A stretch of 64,000 nucleotides of DNA from Plantago ovata (taxonomy: Eukaryota; Streptophyta; Magnoliopsida; Lamiales; Plantaginaceae): the NCBI GenBank assembly GCA_028274465.1, contig CM051458.1, positions 82,666,085 through 82,730,084 on the forward strand, read 5' to 3'. The notes under the pieces are model-generated. The model ran no database searches. It was not told where the DNA came from and saw only the letters and a program-made list of their open reading frames with translations. This document shows positions 32,891 through 43,392 of the stretch, piece by piece. How positions within the stretch are numbered: position 1 is the first letter of the stretch; the number at the start of each line of letters is the position of its first letter. A program made the position numbers and the translations under genes.

Positions 32891-33097
32891 AATTTCTACA
32901 GGTATTATAAAACCAATTGTTCAAGATGCCACATAAGATAAATTTTATGGTGGAACTCATCTTATGCCACCTAACACACCGCCTGTTTTGTTTTTGTATA
33001 TAACCTCACACTCGTCACTAAATTTCTTCACATCTCCATAACCTCCACCTATGTTGAAACTCCAAAACCTGAACATTGACGGATGCTTCCAAATATT

Positions 33098-33450
33098 CAA
33101 TGCACCACCATTCAGTGCTCTAAACTGCCTCCACCACCATACCAGCAAATGGAACAACACCTCCCCTTGAACTAGAACCTCCACCCCCACCATCTTTGGA
33201 GCCTCATAATGCAGTTGTGAAACCATCTTCAGTGCACCACCATTCAATGCTCTAAATCGGCCACAACCGCCAGCAAATGGAACAACAACACCTCCCCTTG
33301 AACTAAAACCTCCACCACCATCTTTGGAGCCGCAAAATGCAGTTGCAAAACCATGTTCAATGCACCACCATCCATCAGTGCTCTAAACCTGCCACCACCA
33401 CCAGCAAATGGAACAACAACACCTCCACGCCTTCTTCATTTCCAGTACTA
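33098..33450. repeat. minisatellite, period about 130 bp, 2.6 copies
   Basis: CACCACCATTCAGTGCTCTAAA-type blocks start near 33098, 33230 and 33358. Each is followed by CAGCAAATGGAACAACA, CACCTCC and, in the first two copies, CTTTGGAGCC and ATGCAGTTG. On minus it translates to a Gly-rich repeat (VVVPFAGG, RFRALNGGAL), but frames are interrupted and no protein family was recognised. Confidence 0.7.
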
Positions 33451-33526
33451 GATCCACCGGATTGTGAGCTCATTTCACCAACTAGAGCTTCATCACCGGA
33501 TCCACGAGCAGTTTCTCTAAACGCCT

Positions 33527-33700
33527 AGATCAGTTCAGTTCAATTCAGATCTGTTGCATTAAGTCCAGTTTAGTTCAGATTTACTTAATAGTATTTTATA
33601 CTACAAATAAGTTCAAGTCAGTTCAGTTCAGTTCAGCTTAATTTAGTTAAGTTCAGCTCAGCTTCATTGAGTTCGGTTTAATTTAGTTCACTTTTGTCCA
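33527..33700. repeat. degenerate AGTTCAGTTC simple repeat
   Basis: TTCAGTTCAATTCAG, AAGTCAGTTCAGTTCAGTTC and AGTTCAGCTCAGCTTC recur over about 170 bp in the region upstream of F-box copy 2. Confidence 0.65.
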
Positions 33701-34146
33701 TTTATGTTCTGACGAAGAGAATATAGCCTAAATAATATACTCCATGTGTTTCATAATAAGCTTCCTAAAGTTGATTTTTTTTTAAAAACTTTGACCTTAA
33801 ATTACTCTTATATTACACATAATTAGTATATAATAGAGTTATACTAGAAACATATACTTGGTTTTCCTTCATAAAATAATTTTATTATATTTTTTGAGTA
33901 TGCAATGTAGGAGTAATTTGCTGTCAAGTTCGAAAAAAAATCAATCTTAAAAGGTTATTATGGAACATATATATTGGGAATATATATAACTAAAAGACCT
34001 CTATTATAAGTATTTTTGGACTTAATTGAAAATTTAAGCCGAAATTAAACCTAAGATAAAACTCTATTTAAGCCCAAAATCTTAGTTTTAGACTTACAAC
34101 CCCGTCCCCAAGCAAGTTTAGAGAAAGGTAGGTTAAAAAATCGAGA
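33701..34146. other. upstream region of F-box copy 2
   Basis: No gene. This 5' flank shows no obvious similarity to the 5' flank of copy 1, unlike the coding and 3' regions. Confidence 0.4.
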
Positions 34147-35577
34147 ATGGAAGGAGGAGCTAGGGTTTCTGATCGTGAAAGGCGATCTGTTGAATTTGAA
34201 TTGCCGGAGCCGATTGTCCAGCATATTCAATCTTTTCTCACCTGGAAAGAAGCCGCTCGCACAACTTTACTCTCCAAATCATGGTACGCCTCTTGGTCGA
34301 CTCGTCCGTCTCTTTGCCTGGACGAGGTACACTTTTACTTCACAGAAAACCAAGACGGATTATTCATCTCCAACTTCCCTAAGAAACTTTTGGATCGTTA
34401 CCCACAAATATACCCAGAAACATACAATTCACAGTCCAAAAGATGGTACGGCCCTCCTCCTGCTTGTCAATATTTTCATCTCCGCAATCGAAATTTCTTC
34501 GACGCCGGAGGATTCTGCACTTTCGCCCTATCAGCTCTTCAAAGGTACAGTCAATTGAACCGGAAAGTAGACAATTTCGAGCTCAGGTATACTTCAATTA
34601 AGGATGAGGTTTCCGCTGCACTAGCTGATGAACTTATAATTAATGCTCTCAAATTAGGAGTGACTGATCTTACTTTGCGCCTCTATTGCTCTTATGTATT
34701 GCCTGTGCAAGTGTTTTCATCTTCATCTTTGACAAATGTATCTATTTCTAATTGCAAAATTGATCATTCCCTCACTGCTGGAATTGTTTTATGGTCTCGC
34801 CTTGCATCGTTGACTTTGTCCTGGGTCGATTTAGGGGACGATGCGATTTGTGATATTCTCACAGCATGCCCTCTGATTGAGAATTTGGAGCTTTACCATT
34901 GTAGTGGACATAAAAGTCTGCACATTTCAAGCCATTCACTCAAGTACTTAGACCTCAGACATTTGGATTATGATAGTCTCCGGCTTGACGTTCCAAATCT
35001 TTGCCAGTTCAGATTGTCTTGCTCAAGTGTCCGTCTCCTGTCTTTTAGTACTGACTTGAAGGATTGTGAGTCTTACATATCATTTAGGTACCCTTATGAC
35101 CTTGATGCTTCGTGGTCCTTGGAGTTGAGAGAGTTTCTAAAAGAATTGAAACGTTCCAAAATTTTTCTACACGGTATCTTTTGTAGGGAGATCACTGTTA
35201 GCCCAGATGATGATATTACATGTTTATCTATGCCTGAGGTGGAGAATTTGATTTTACATAAACAGGATTCTCTATCTTGTGAGAACCTTGTAAGGGGTTT
35301 GTTATGGAGTTGTCATCCCAAATTTATTCTTCTAGAATGTGGCTATTTACCAAATCAGTCGTCCCTTTATCGGAGTTTGAAACAGAAGTTGTTATGCCTG
35401 CCTGCTCTGGAAGAAGTAATTGTTGAAGTCTATGATTCCGTTCTCCAGGTGTGGAAACCAACTCTGTGGAATGATTTAGCTCATGGTTGGGAAAAGATGA
35501 AGTATCCACCACGCATTGGGTTCCACTTAAAATGGCGAGATACTAATGAGAGCATATATACCATAAGTGCTCAGTGA
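34147..35577 (+). CDS. F-box/LRR-type protein, copy 2 (intact)
   Basis: A single exon of 476 aa, close relative of the gene at 26008. The F-box is LPEPIVQHIQSFLTWKEAAR. LRRs and the C-terminal domain are colinear. From about FFDAGGF (34500) to ALEEVIVEVYD (35430) the two genes are almost identical at the DNA level, including third codon positions. The segment just before (residues about 75-118, around SNFPKKLLDRYPQIYPE) is clearly diverged, and the last 40 codons moderately so. The C-terminus is longer, RDTNESIYTISAQ. Probable SCF adaptor; substrate unknown. Confidence 0.9.
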   Translation: MEGGARVSDRERRSVEFELPEPIVQHIQSFLTWKEAARTTLLSKSWYASWSTRPSLCLDEVHFYFTENQDGLFISNFPKKLLDRYPQIYPETYNSQSKRWYGPPPACQYFHLRNRNFFDAGGFCTFALSALQRYSQLNRKVDNFELRYTSIKDEVSAALADELIINALKLGVTDLTLRLYCSYVLPVQVFSSSSLTNVSISNCKIDHSLTAGIVLWSRLASLTLSWVDLGDDAICDILTACPLIENLELYHCSGHKSLHISSHSLKYLDLRHLDYDSLRLDVPNLCQFRLSCSSVRLLSFSTDLKDCESYISFRYPYDLDASWSLELREFLKELKRSKIFLHGIFCREITVSPDDDITCLSMPEVENLILHKQDSLSCENLVRGLLWSCHPKFILLECGYLPNQSSLYRSLKQKLLCLPALEEVIVEVYDSVLQVWKPTLWNDLAHGWEKMKYPPRIGFHLKWRDTNESIYTISAQ

Positions 35578-36304
35578 TGGTGGTCTTGCTGAACTTCCTG
35601 CAACATTTCCATGTAAGTCCTTAGAGCAGGGGTAGTTAATTTGAGGATTATGCATTATTAATTCTGTTTGAGGTACCACATTTTGCATTTATATGTGGTC
35701 ATGCTTTGTTATAATAGATGATGATTACTTATTAGAGATATCTGCAGATATTTTCACTTGAACCAAAATCTTGTTTGTGCTTGTTATGACCCTTCAAAAC
35801 GTTGCAGATTGAAGTACATTCATTAATAAGTTTGCATATTTTTCACTTGAAGGATGTTGTTTTCTATTTTCACAAAATCTATAATAATAGTATGCCATCA
35901 AACATGACGTGGAAAATGTGCCGAATTAAACTTTGAAAGATATAGATAGTGAAGTATATAATAACACATGTTTTGGGTGATTATGTTGATTGATCAGTCG
36001 TGGGATCGTTAGACAATTGCACTACCAAATGGGGAGGAGAAAAGAGAAGTAAAATGTCCACTTTGATGATCGATGAACCTGTCTCTTTAGAGTATGGTGA
36101 CAATTACATTAGTTGAAGTTTAATGTCCCGCCCCTCCCCGAGTTTGGATATTTCCCTGCTTGATTGTTGGAAAATTCTATTTGAAATTAAATTCTTCCTG
36201 TTACAGTTGATATAGACTATATACTAGTATGTATTTCAGCTTCCAAAAAATTGGAATGATCTCTGGTGGACGAAGATCCAAAAAGCTGCCTCCATCTTGT
36301 CTCA
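35578..36304. other. 3' flank of F-box copy 2
   Basis: The first ~460 bp is colinear with 27400-28000 but has gaps. No separate gene was recognised. Confidence 0.45.
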
Positions 36305-36925
36305 AGAAGTAGCTGCATGCCTGCATTGCGCCATCTTATATGCACTGCAATTCGCTTCTCATGGAATTTTCCGAAACTCAAGGTCCCAAATCCCAAGGGC
36401 GATCATTCAGCAGTTGTCTACACTAAGTTTTTGGTACAAACTGAAACCAACTTTGTTTCCTGCCTTTTTCAGTGACATACATAAAAAAGAGTTGGATCAT
36501 CTTCATCACTTACGAAGAATATCAAAATTTAACATGACATGCCAACAATAGTAGTAACTTTGTTTGAGGCACTTAGCTTCTGCATTTTGCATTTAAATTT
36601 GGAAACCTCAAACTACTTGTATATCAGATGTTCAATTTGTATTATGTATGAAGGGACAGAAGCATCAAGCATGAAAGAGCTACGCCTTAAGTGAGGACTT
36701 CATGTATCTCAGAGAAGATGTTGACATGGCTCTAGCTTTCCTATCTCGTGGCCATAAAGTAGCATTGCATCGGACACTGCCGGAACCTGGAACGCATACA
36801 CATCAGATAGATGTAAACACTCGACACTTTACACAAACTAGTTCCACAGAAAGGTGCCTCATGGCAAGAATTGCAACGCGCTTAAAACTAAAATAAAGTA
36901 ATAAGCTCTCAGTTCTTCTATTTTT
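36305..36925 (-). pseudogene. dead copy of the CRP1 3' end (last exon and 3' flank)
   Basis: Blocks colinear with 38650-39130: GCTGCATGCCTGCAT, CATCACTTACGAAGAA, GGCACTTAGCTTCTGCATTT, GAGGACTTCATGTATCT, ATGGCTCTAGCTTTCCTATC, GGTGCCTCATGGCAAGAATT and CGCGCTTAAAACTAAAAT. The last exon of CRP1 is recognisable on minus ([16 protein letters not shown]) but is frame-shifted. A roughly 160-bp unmatched insert lies near 36330-36490. No PPR-coding exon 1 is present. Confidence 0.8.
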
Positions 36926-37237
36926 TAGCCTATTTGACTGGACGGAATGTGATTTTTGGACAACTAGAAGATGGAAAAAATGATTTAAAAGTGTAAAAAT
37001 TGATATACTAAATCAACAATTTACATAAGTTTTGTTTGTTTTTATAAGTTGAGATATTATCATCTTCCCCTCTGAAACGAATATTTTTGGAATATAGCAT
37101 GTTTAATTGAATCTGACTACTAAAAAATAGGCTGTGGACTCGGACTTTTAGCGAAAATCCGGGGTTAAACTGCCAAAAACTAATTTTGGAACGTATCATC
37201 GATCTCTTCAATCTTTCACAATTCAATCACCACTTGG

Positions 37238-37910
37238 AAACAGTTAGCTAGGATTTGTGATCGGCAAGGGCAATCTGTTGAATCTATGGCTGAAGAGTTC
37301 CGCTTACTGGAGCCAATAATCCAGGACATCCAGTCCTTCCTGAGCAGGCCTGGAGTAGTTCGCACTACTCTAGTAGTCTAGTGTCGAAATCATGGTACGC
37401 CGCTTGGTTATTCGTCCATCTCTTCATCTCTACCAACGAGATTTCAGTACCACAGGAGAATTCTCCACCTTCGTCAGAACTACTCTCCAAAGGTACCAAC
37501 GATTAAACCGAAAACTAGACAGTTTCAACCTCTCCTATCCTTCCATCAATGATGAGATTTCCGATTATCCCTCTCCTTTCTAAACTATACCGTAATTCTG
37601 AATCTGTCATCCGGGTTGAAGATTTTCTAGGTTTTTCTATACCTGAGGTGGAGACTTTGATGGTTCGATATCGCTGTGGCTTTGTGAGTGTTTTATTACG
37701 TTGCTGTCATCCCAAATTTGTCATTCTAAAAACATTTTAGCTGAACAAGAGTCCCTTTACATAAGTTTGATGGAGAAGCTAACTCAGAACTGCCCCATGG
37801 CAAATAACACCCTCTGCAACTCGTATTGCGTGCATGCCCTGGAAGAAATTATTGTTGAAGTCTGTCGTGGAGTTGATGAATGGCAGCCAAAGATACCACG
37901 GAGACGGTAA
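37238..37910 (+). pseudogene. F-box/LRR-type pseudogene, copy 4
   Basis: The F-box is recognisable (LEPIIQDIQSFLSRPGVVRT) but interrupted by a stop right after it. The next part (SLHLYQRDFSTTGEFSTFVR, TTLQRYQRLNRKLDSFNL) is in another frame. The whole LRR section is missing: sequence jumps from INDEIS to a C-terminal portion (FSIPEVETLMV, CCHPKFVILK, CVHALEEIIVEV). Several frame breaks, so not functional. Confidence 0.85.
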
Positions 37911-38495
37911 TGTTGTAATCGTTCCCTTTAACATGGCGAGACTCAAATTAGCACACCAGAAGTGATTGTAAGATGATCTTGAAGTCTTCTCTGAATGCTC
38001 TTGCATTTTCCTCTACATTTGTTCTATCATTTCAAGTACAAATAGTTATGCATGAGTTCGAGTCCCTGGAGACGAGATCATAAATTATGTTTGATCATAG
38101 CTTATAAATGTAATAATGCATGTTCCAGCAGATCTTAAATTTTTATTCTGGCCAGTTAAACTAAGCAATATTTATCAATCAAGATATATTGATTCCACAA
38201 TCAATTAAATGTATGAAGCTGCAAGGGACTGAACTACACAGACAGCTGAAGCGTAAACTACCTCTGTAGTAATACGCCTCCGTAAACTGTCTGGAATAAA
38301 ACTCCTCCATGCTAGCAATCTTCTGTGTGATGATCCGACCAGTTTACACTTTACACTTAGTAGGGCTGCAAGATTCTGCTCTGAATTTGGTGCTTTCGAT
38401 GTCATTGCAAGATTTCTGTGTATTTAGCAGAAAGAAACAGGAGGGAATCCTTGTCAACTTCCAATGTACTAAGCAAATCCTGTGGCTTGACAAGT

Positions 38496-38606
38496 CTAAT
38501 TTCCAATTCCCAAGTTCATCATACTTACAAGACTAATTTCCAATTCCCAAGTTCATCATACTTACAAGAATAATTTCCAATTCCCAAGTTCATCATACTT
38601 ACAAGA
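38496..38606. repeat. 37-bp tandem repeat, 3 copies
   Basis: The unit starting TAATTTCCAATTCCCAAG and ending CATACTTACAAGA begins at 38496, 38533 and 38570, with only one or two differences. It lies downstream of the CRP1 stop codon and may be in its 3' flank. Confidence 0.9.
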
Positions 38607-38847
38607 CGGTTTCCTTGTGAATCAACCTGCCAAAACAAGAAGAAAAATAAATAAAACAGCTGCATGCCTGCATCTACATCACTTACGAAGAACATCAAAT
38701 TTTTAACACAACATGGCAACAGTAGTAACTCTGTTTTGAGGCACTTGGCTTCTGCATTTTGCATTATGCTGCTAACAAACCTCAAACTACTGGTCTGGTA
38801 TCAGATGCCCAATTTGCTTTGTGTGAAGGACCAGACGCATGAATGAG

Positions 38848-41665
38848 CTACAACTTGAGCGAGGACTTCATGTATCTTAGAGCAGATCTTAACATGGCTC
38901 TAGCTTTCCTATCTGGTGGACATCCAGAAAGTAGCATTTCCTCGAAAACTGCAGGAACCTGAAAGGCATGCACCAAAACAGATAGACATAGTTATGATCT
39001 TTCAAAATCGAAAACAATGGAGAGTAAGTAGTGAACCCTTTCACAAACTAATTCCACAGGAAGGTGCCTCATGGCAAGAATTACCACGCGCTTAAAACTA
39101 AAATACACTAATAAGCTATCAGTTCCTCTATTATTATCGATCACTTTGCGTTTTCTTCAGTATATAAATGCCCTACAAAGTCCAGAATCGACCATTCAGG
39201 ACCTTAGTGACCTGTAAAGTTTACTTTTTCAGAATATAGATTCAGATAAGAGAAGCAAAACTAAGCCGGAACATTTTCATTATTATAATTATTTTTCTGG
39301 GTTGTACTACAGATAGATAAACTTACAATTGATGAACATGATACAAACTGAATAAGAAACCATGGTATCTGGAGAAACGAAGTGAACGTATATAGATTAA
39401 ACAGTAATAAACATGTCTGCCCAACCCTTTCAGTTTGGTTCCCCTTTTTCATTTTAACGAATAATGGTGTTGCTTAGGTAAAGCTAGAAACAATTAGAAT
39501 ATGTCTAACTAAAATCCTATAGTATATATGGCAACAAGAAGCACAAAACTGACCTTATCGAATTTCTCTACACGAATCAATGCCTTCATGAGTGTGGTAT
39601 AAGTAACAACATCCGGTTTCAAGTCCTGCCATACAGAATGTCATGAATAAGATCAGTTAGACCATAAAGAATCGAAAACATCTAAAAATCACAATTATCA
39701 AGAATTTTGCTCACATTATCTTTCATGTACTGCAACACAGAAAATGCTTCAGTGTCCCTTCTATCCTCCCCAAAGGCATTGATCAAGGAATTGAGAGCTA
39801 ATAGGCTTGGTTTCAAACCATCTCCTCTCATGACTCTAAATGCATTTACAGCTTGCTCAGACAATCCCTGTGAATAAACCAAGGTATGCTTCTCAAAGTC
39901 AGATTAAAACAAGTTACTAAAACACAATAACAGAACGAATCCAGGATACCTTTTGGGCATAGGCATTGATCAGAGCGTTGTACATAGTAGGCGAAGGTTT
40001 TAACCCAGCCGATTTCATGGCCTCCAAACACTCTATTGCCTCATTAAATCTTCCTGACTGTCCATAAATATCAACAAGAGTCGTATACGTAATAACATTA
40101 GGCAATAGTCCCTGACTTCTCATTTTTCCCAACAAATCATTCACACAATCCCACTTCTCCTGCGCGCCAAAAGAATTAATCATTATATTATACGTAGTTG
40201 CACAAGGCAAACACCCACTTTTCTGCATTTCCTCAAACAATTCCTCGGCTTTACCATAATGTCCATGCTTACAATGACAATCTATGAGCGTATTCCACGT
40301 CACAGTATCCGGCTCAATCTCTTCAAACTTCATCCTCTCAAAAGCCGCCATCATATGCTCAAGACAATTAAACTTCCCAAACGTATCGATCATAACATTA
40401 TAAAACTGCCTGTCCGGAGCCACCCCACAGCTCTTCATCTCCTTAAGCACCTGAAACGACCTTTGCCACTCTCCCCTATCCCTATAACTCGCCAGAATCC
40501 TACTAAAAACATAAGAATTCGGCTTCACATCATTCGCCTCCATCTCCTTCAACACAATCCTCGCACTCTCCCACCTCCCTGCATTCCCATACGCATCAAT
40601 AAGCAAACTATACGTCTGCTCATCCGGCAAAACCCCACTCTCCTCCATCCCCGACACCACAAACTCTGCATCCCTCAGCGCCCCCACCTTCACATACCCT
40701 CTCAACAGCGCATTATACGCCCTAGTCCTCGGTTTCATCCCATCCTCCTTCAACTCCTCGAAAATCGCCTCAGCCTCCTCAACCCTCCCCAAACTCCCCA
40801 ACTCATACACCACCGCAAGAAGCGTCCCCGTCTTAGGACTCAACCCATTCCCCTGCATCAATCCAAGAAAATACAACGCCCTATCGACGTCCCTCGCCTT
40901 CGCAAACCCGGTAATCATATCATTCAACAACTGACAATCCATCTCAACACCATCCGTCTGCATATGAGAATACAACTTCTCCAACACCCCAACATCCAAA
41001 CTATTCTTCCTCATCAAAGACTGAATAACCAAACTGTAATTAACGTAATCGGATTGATACCCGTCTCGCCGCATTCTGTCCATCAAACTCATGGCCTTTT
41101 CCAAGTCATCATTCCTAGCACAAGCGCCAATCAAGGCATTGTAAGTGAAGGGAGTCAAGCTCTGCCTTTGAGACAAAAGAAAGGCCTCATACAGTTTCTC
41201 ATTTCGGCCTAAAGCGTGGATTAGAATTGAGTACAAGAGCTCGTAAGAGAAGCAGAGTCTGTGCCTTTGAAGCCAATTGACTAAAGAATAGGCGGTGGAG
41301 AAGGAAGAAGGGGAGAAGGAGAGGTTCTTGATGAGGGAGTGCCAGAGAGGGGCTGGGACGGAGGAGTAGGAGGAGACGAGGTGGAGCTCGGTGGGGTCGA
41401 GGTGGGTGGGAGGGTCGGAGGAGGAGTCGGGTTGGGGAGGGGTGGTGGAGGAGAGGAAAGTGAGGAGTGGGGTGAAGTCGTAGTGAGGGTTAGGGAGTTG
41501 AGCTACGTCGTATGGGTCGGGTGGTTGTTGTTGGGAGGTGAAGTGGGGTTTGTGGGAGGAGAGGAGGTGGTGGCGGTGGCGGAGGAAGAAGTGGGGTGAG
41601 GGAGATAAGAAGTGGTGGCGGAGGTTGAGTGGTGGTGGTGGTGATGGGAGGAACAGCGTGTTCAT
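38848..41665 (-). CDS. CRP1: pentatricopeptide repeat protein CRP1 (At5g42310-like), chloroplast
   Basis: Four exons on minus: 41665-39950, 39867-39715, 39625-39554 and 38958-38848, for 683 aa with all junctions in phase 0. A Pro/His/Ser-rich N-terminus resembles a plastid transit peptide. About 14 tandem 35-residue PPRs follow, for example [60 protein letters not shown] and [19 protein letters not shown]. The tail ending in [14 protein letters not shown] matches the family end. In maize and Arabidopsis CRP1 activates petA and psaC translation and aids petB-petD processing. A 317-aa open frame on the opposite strand is an artefact of codon bias. A dead copy of the 3' end lies at 36305-36925. 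Confidence 0.94.
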
Positions 41666-42302
41666 TCTATTACTAGTATATTATCTTATTCTCCTATCCT
41701 CTGTGGGCCGTGTAATAAGCATTAAGCAGTTATTTGATGATATATTTCATTACAAAAATATCCTCTTCTTCTGCAGGAATATGTACTTCTGTTACATTCT
41801 TGTAGTAACAGATAAAATATCTAATACTCTCCCTCCATAGCTTCATTTACAATAATAAAAAAAAGGAATATGGGTAAAATTTTGTCTGACGCAAGACAGT
41901 AGTAACATAACCCTTGATGAAACCTTAGTGAGCTCGAATCCCTAACGAATTAAAATTCTAAAATATAAGTCGAAATTTTCTAAAACTTTACCGTATCATA
42001 AGGCGGCTGATACAAAATGGCAGTCAATTCATATTGGTTTAGCCTCAGCCTCAGGGCCTTAGGCCGCAAATTATCAATAAGCCGCCCTTGTTTACTACCA
42101 TCTCTCATTATGATAGATAATAATTTTTTCTTGACCATATACATGCATTATACAATACGTACACTTGATCATATTCATCTTACAATTTCAGCAAGTATCC
42201 TATATACTACACAAAGGATGTTAAGAGGCAGCTTCAATTCCATCAAATAAGAAACCAGGTAGCGCAATCTAGCGAAGAGTTGAAGTTGATTGATCGAGAA
42301 AG
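41666..42302. promoter_or_regulatory. shared divergent promoter region of CRP1 and the DHNAT1-like gene
   Basis: About 640 bp separates the two start codons, head to head, so both promoters must lie here. No defined element was recognised. The middle (41860-42090) looks like a degraded repeat. Confidence 0.45.
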
Positions 42303-42956
42303 ATGAAAAAATTACCAGGTCGAGTCGAAGATGCTGATGTTGTGCTTAAGGCGATGGGTTTCGTTATTGATTTATGTTCACCAAACAAAATGTCCGGCCA
42401 CCTCACTGTAACTCCCAACTGCTGCCAGGTACTCTACCTCATCATCAGCATCATTATCGTCTAACAAGTGGCTACGTAACATAATTTCGATATTAATTGC
42501 TTGCTGCAGCCGTTGAAGAAGCTTCATGGAGGAGTATCAGCGATGATAGCAGCGACAGGGGTATTTGTTGCGACATCAGGGCTCAAAAGTGTATCTGTAA
42601 TACAGCTTAGTATCAATAACCTCAAGCCTGGAAACCTTGGCGACTTTATTATTGCTGAGGCCACGCCAATTTCTGTTGGTAAATCCATTCAGGTACTAAC
42701 TGTTATCCGCGAATTAATATAAATGGATAAATTTCACATCTCTCTACATGGTTGATAACTTATATCAAATCCTCATGGGCTGAGTGAGCTTTCTGCTGTT
42801 TTACAGGTTTGGGAAGTTCATCTCTGGAAAAAGGATCCTTCAGATTCCAGGATAAAGACCTTGGTAGCAACCTCCATGGTCACTATCTATACTAGCTCTC
42901 ATTCAGACAAGGATAGGGATGCCATGCATAACTCAAAACACTTGGCCAAGTTATAA
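42303..42956 (+). CDS. DHNAT1: 1,4-dihydroxy-2-naphthoyl-CoA thioesterase-like hotdog protein (peroxisomal)
   Basis: Three exons, 42303-42428, 42510-42692 and 42807-42956, give 152 aa. [18 protein letters not shown] and IQLSINNLK, then [20 protein letters not shown] match plant DHNAT hotdog thioesterases, and the C-terminus AKL is a peroxisomal PTS1. The family hydrolyses DHNA-CoA for phylloquinone synthesis. In the active-site helix the Glu expected in HGGVSAxIAE is Ala57 here, and about three residues are missing next to it (GVFVATSG). If that Glu is the catalytic residue, as in the 4HBT/YdiI family, the protein may be inactive or altered. Splicing does not explain the change, as it lies inside exon 2. 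Confidence 0.88.
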
Positions 42957-43392
42957 TCAGTCACTTCCCACCTATTAGTACAATATATGCATGTAATGTG
43001 TAATTCTGCTTCAGAACCTAAAATCTGTCAGTTTGTAATAATTATTAGGTTCAAATTTGTGATGGAACTTTGGTTATTGTAATAATCTGCCTAACCATGA
43101 AAGCTAAGTAAGAGATTGCATTAAGTCATTAAGATATAGTTAAATGCAAAACAAATTAAGGAGCTTGAGCTCAATTCAATTGCCACTGAGCTCTATTTCA
43201 TCAGCCCTTCACAAAGGTATGTCCATAACAAGGAGAATAAATAGAATATGCTATGCTCATAGCAGCAAAATGGGTCTCCCTTACCTCGTTCGAGCTTTAA
43301 AGTTCAAAGCCTTCCCATTGCATAAATGCAGAGATTTCTTCTATATGCTACTCCAAATTTGAGGACCTAGAGTACTGAAAGCTCCAACTAGC

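Noticed and set aside
40259-41212. 317-aa open frame on plus, antisense to CRP1
   Set aside because: It mirrors the codon composition of the PPR exon, is rich in H, P, R and I with no domain, and lies wholly within a well-supported gene.
41860-42000. Possible SINE, because GAGCTCGAATCCC resembles a B-box
   Set aside because: No A-box at the right distance, no tail and no target-site duplication seen.
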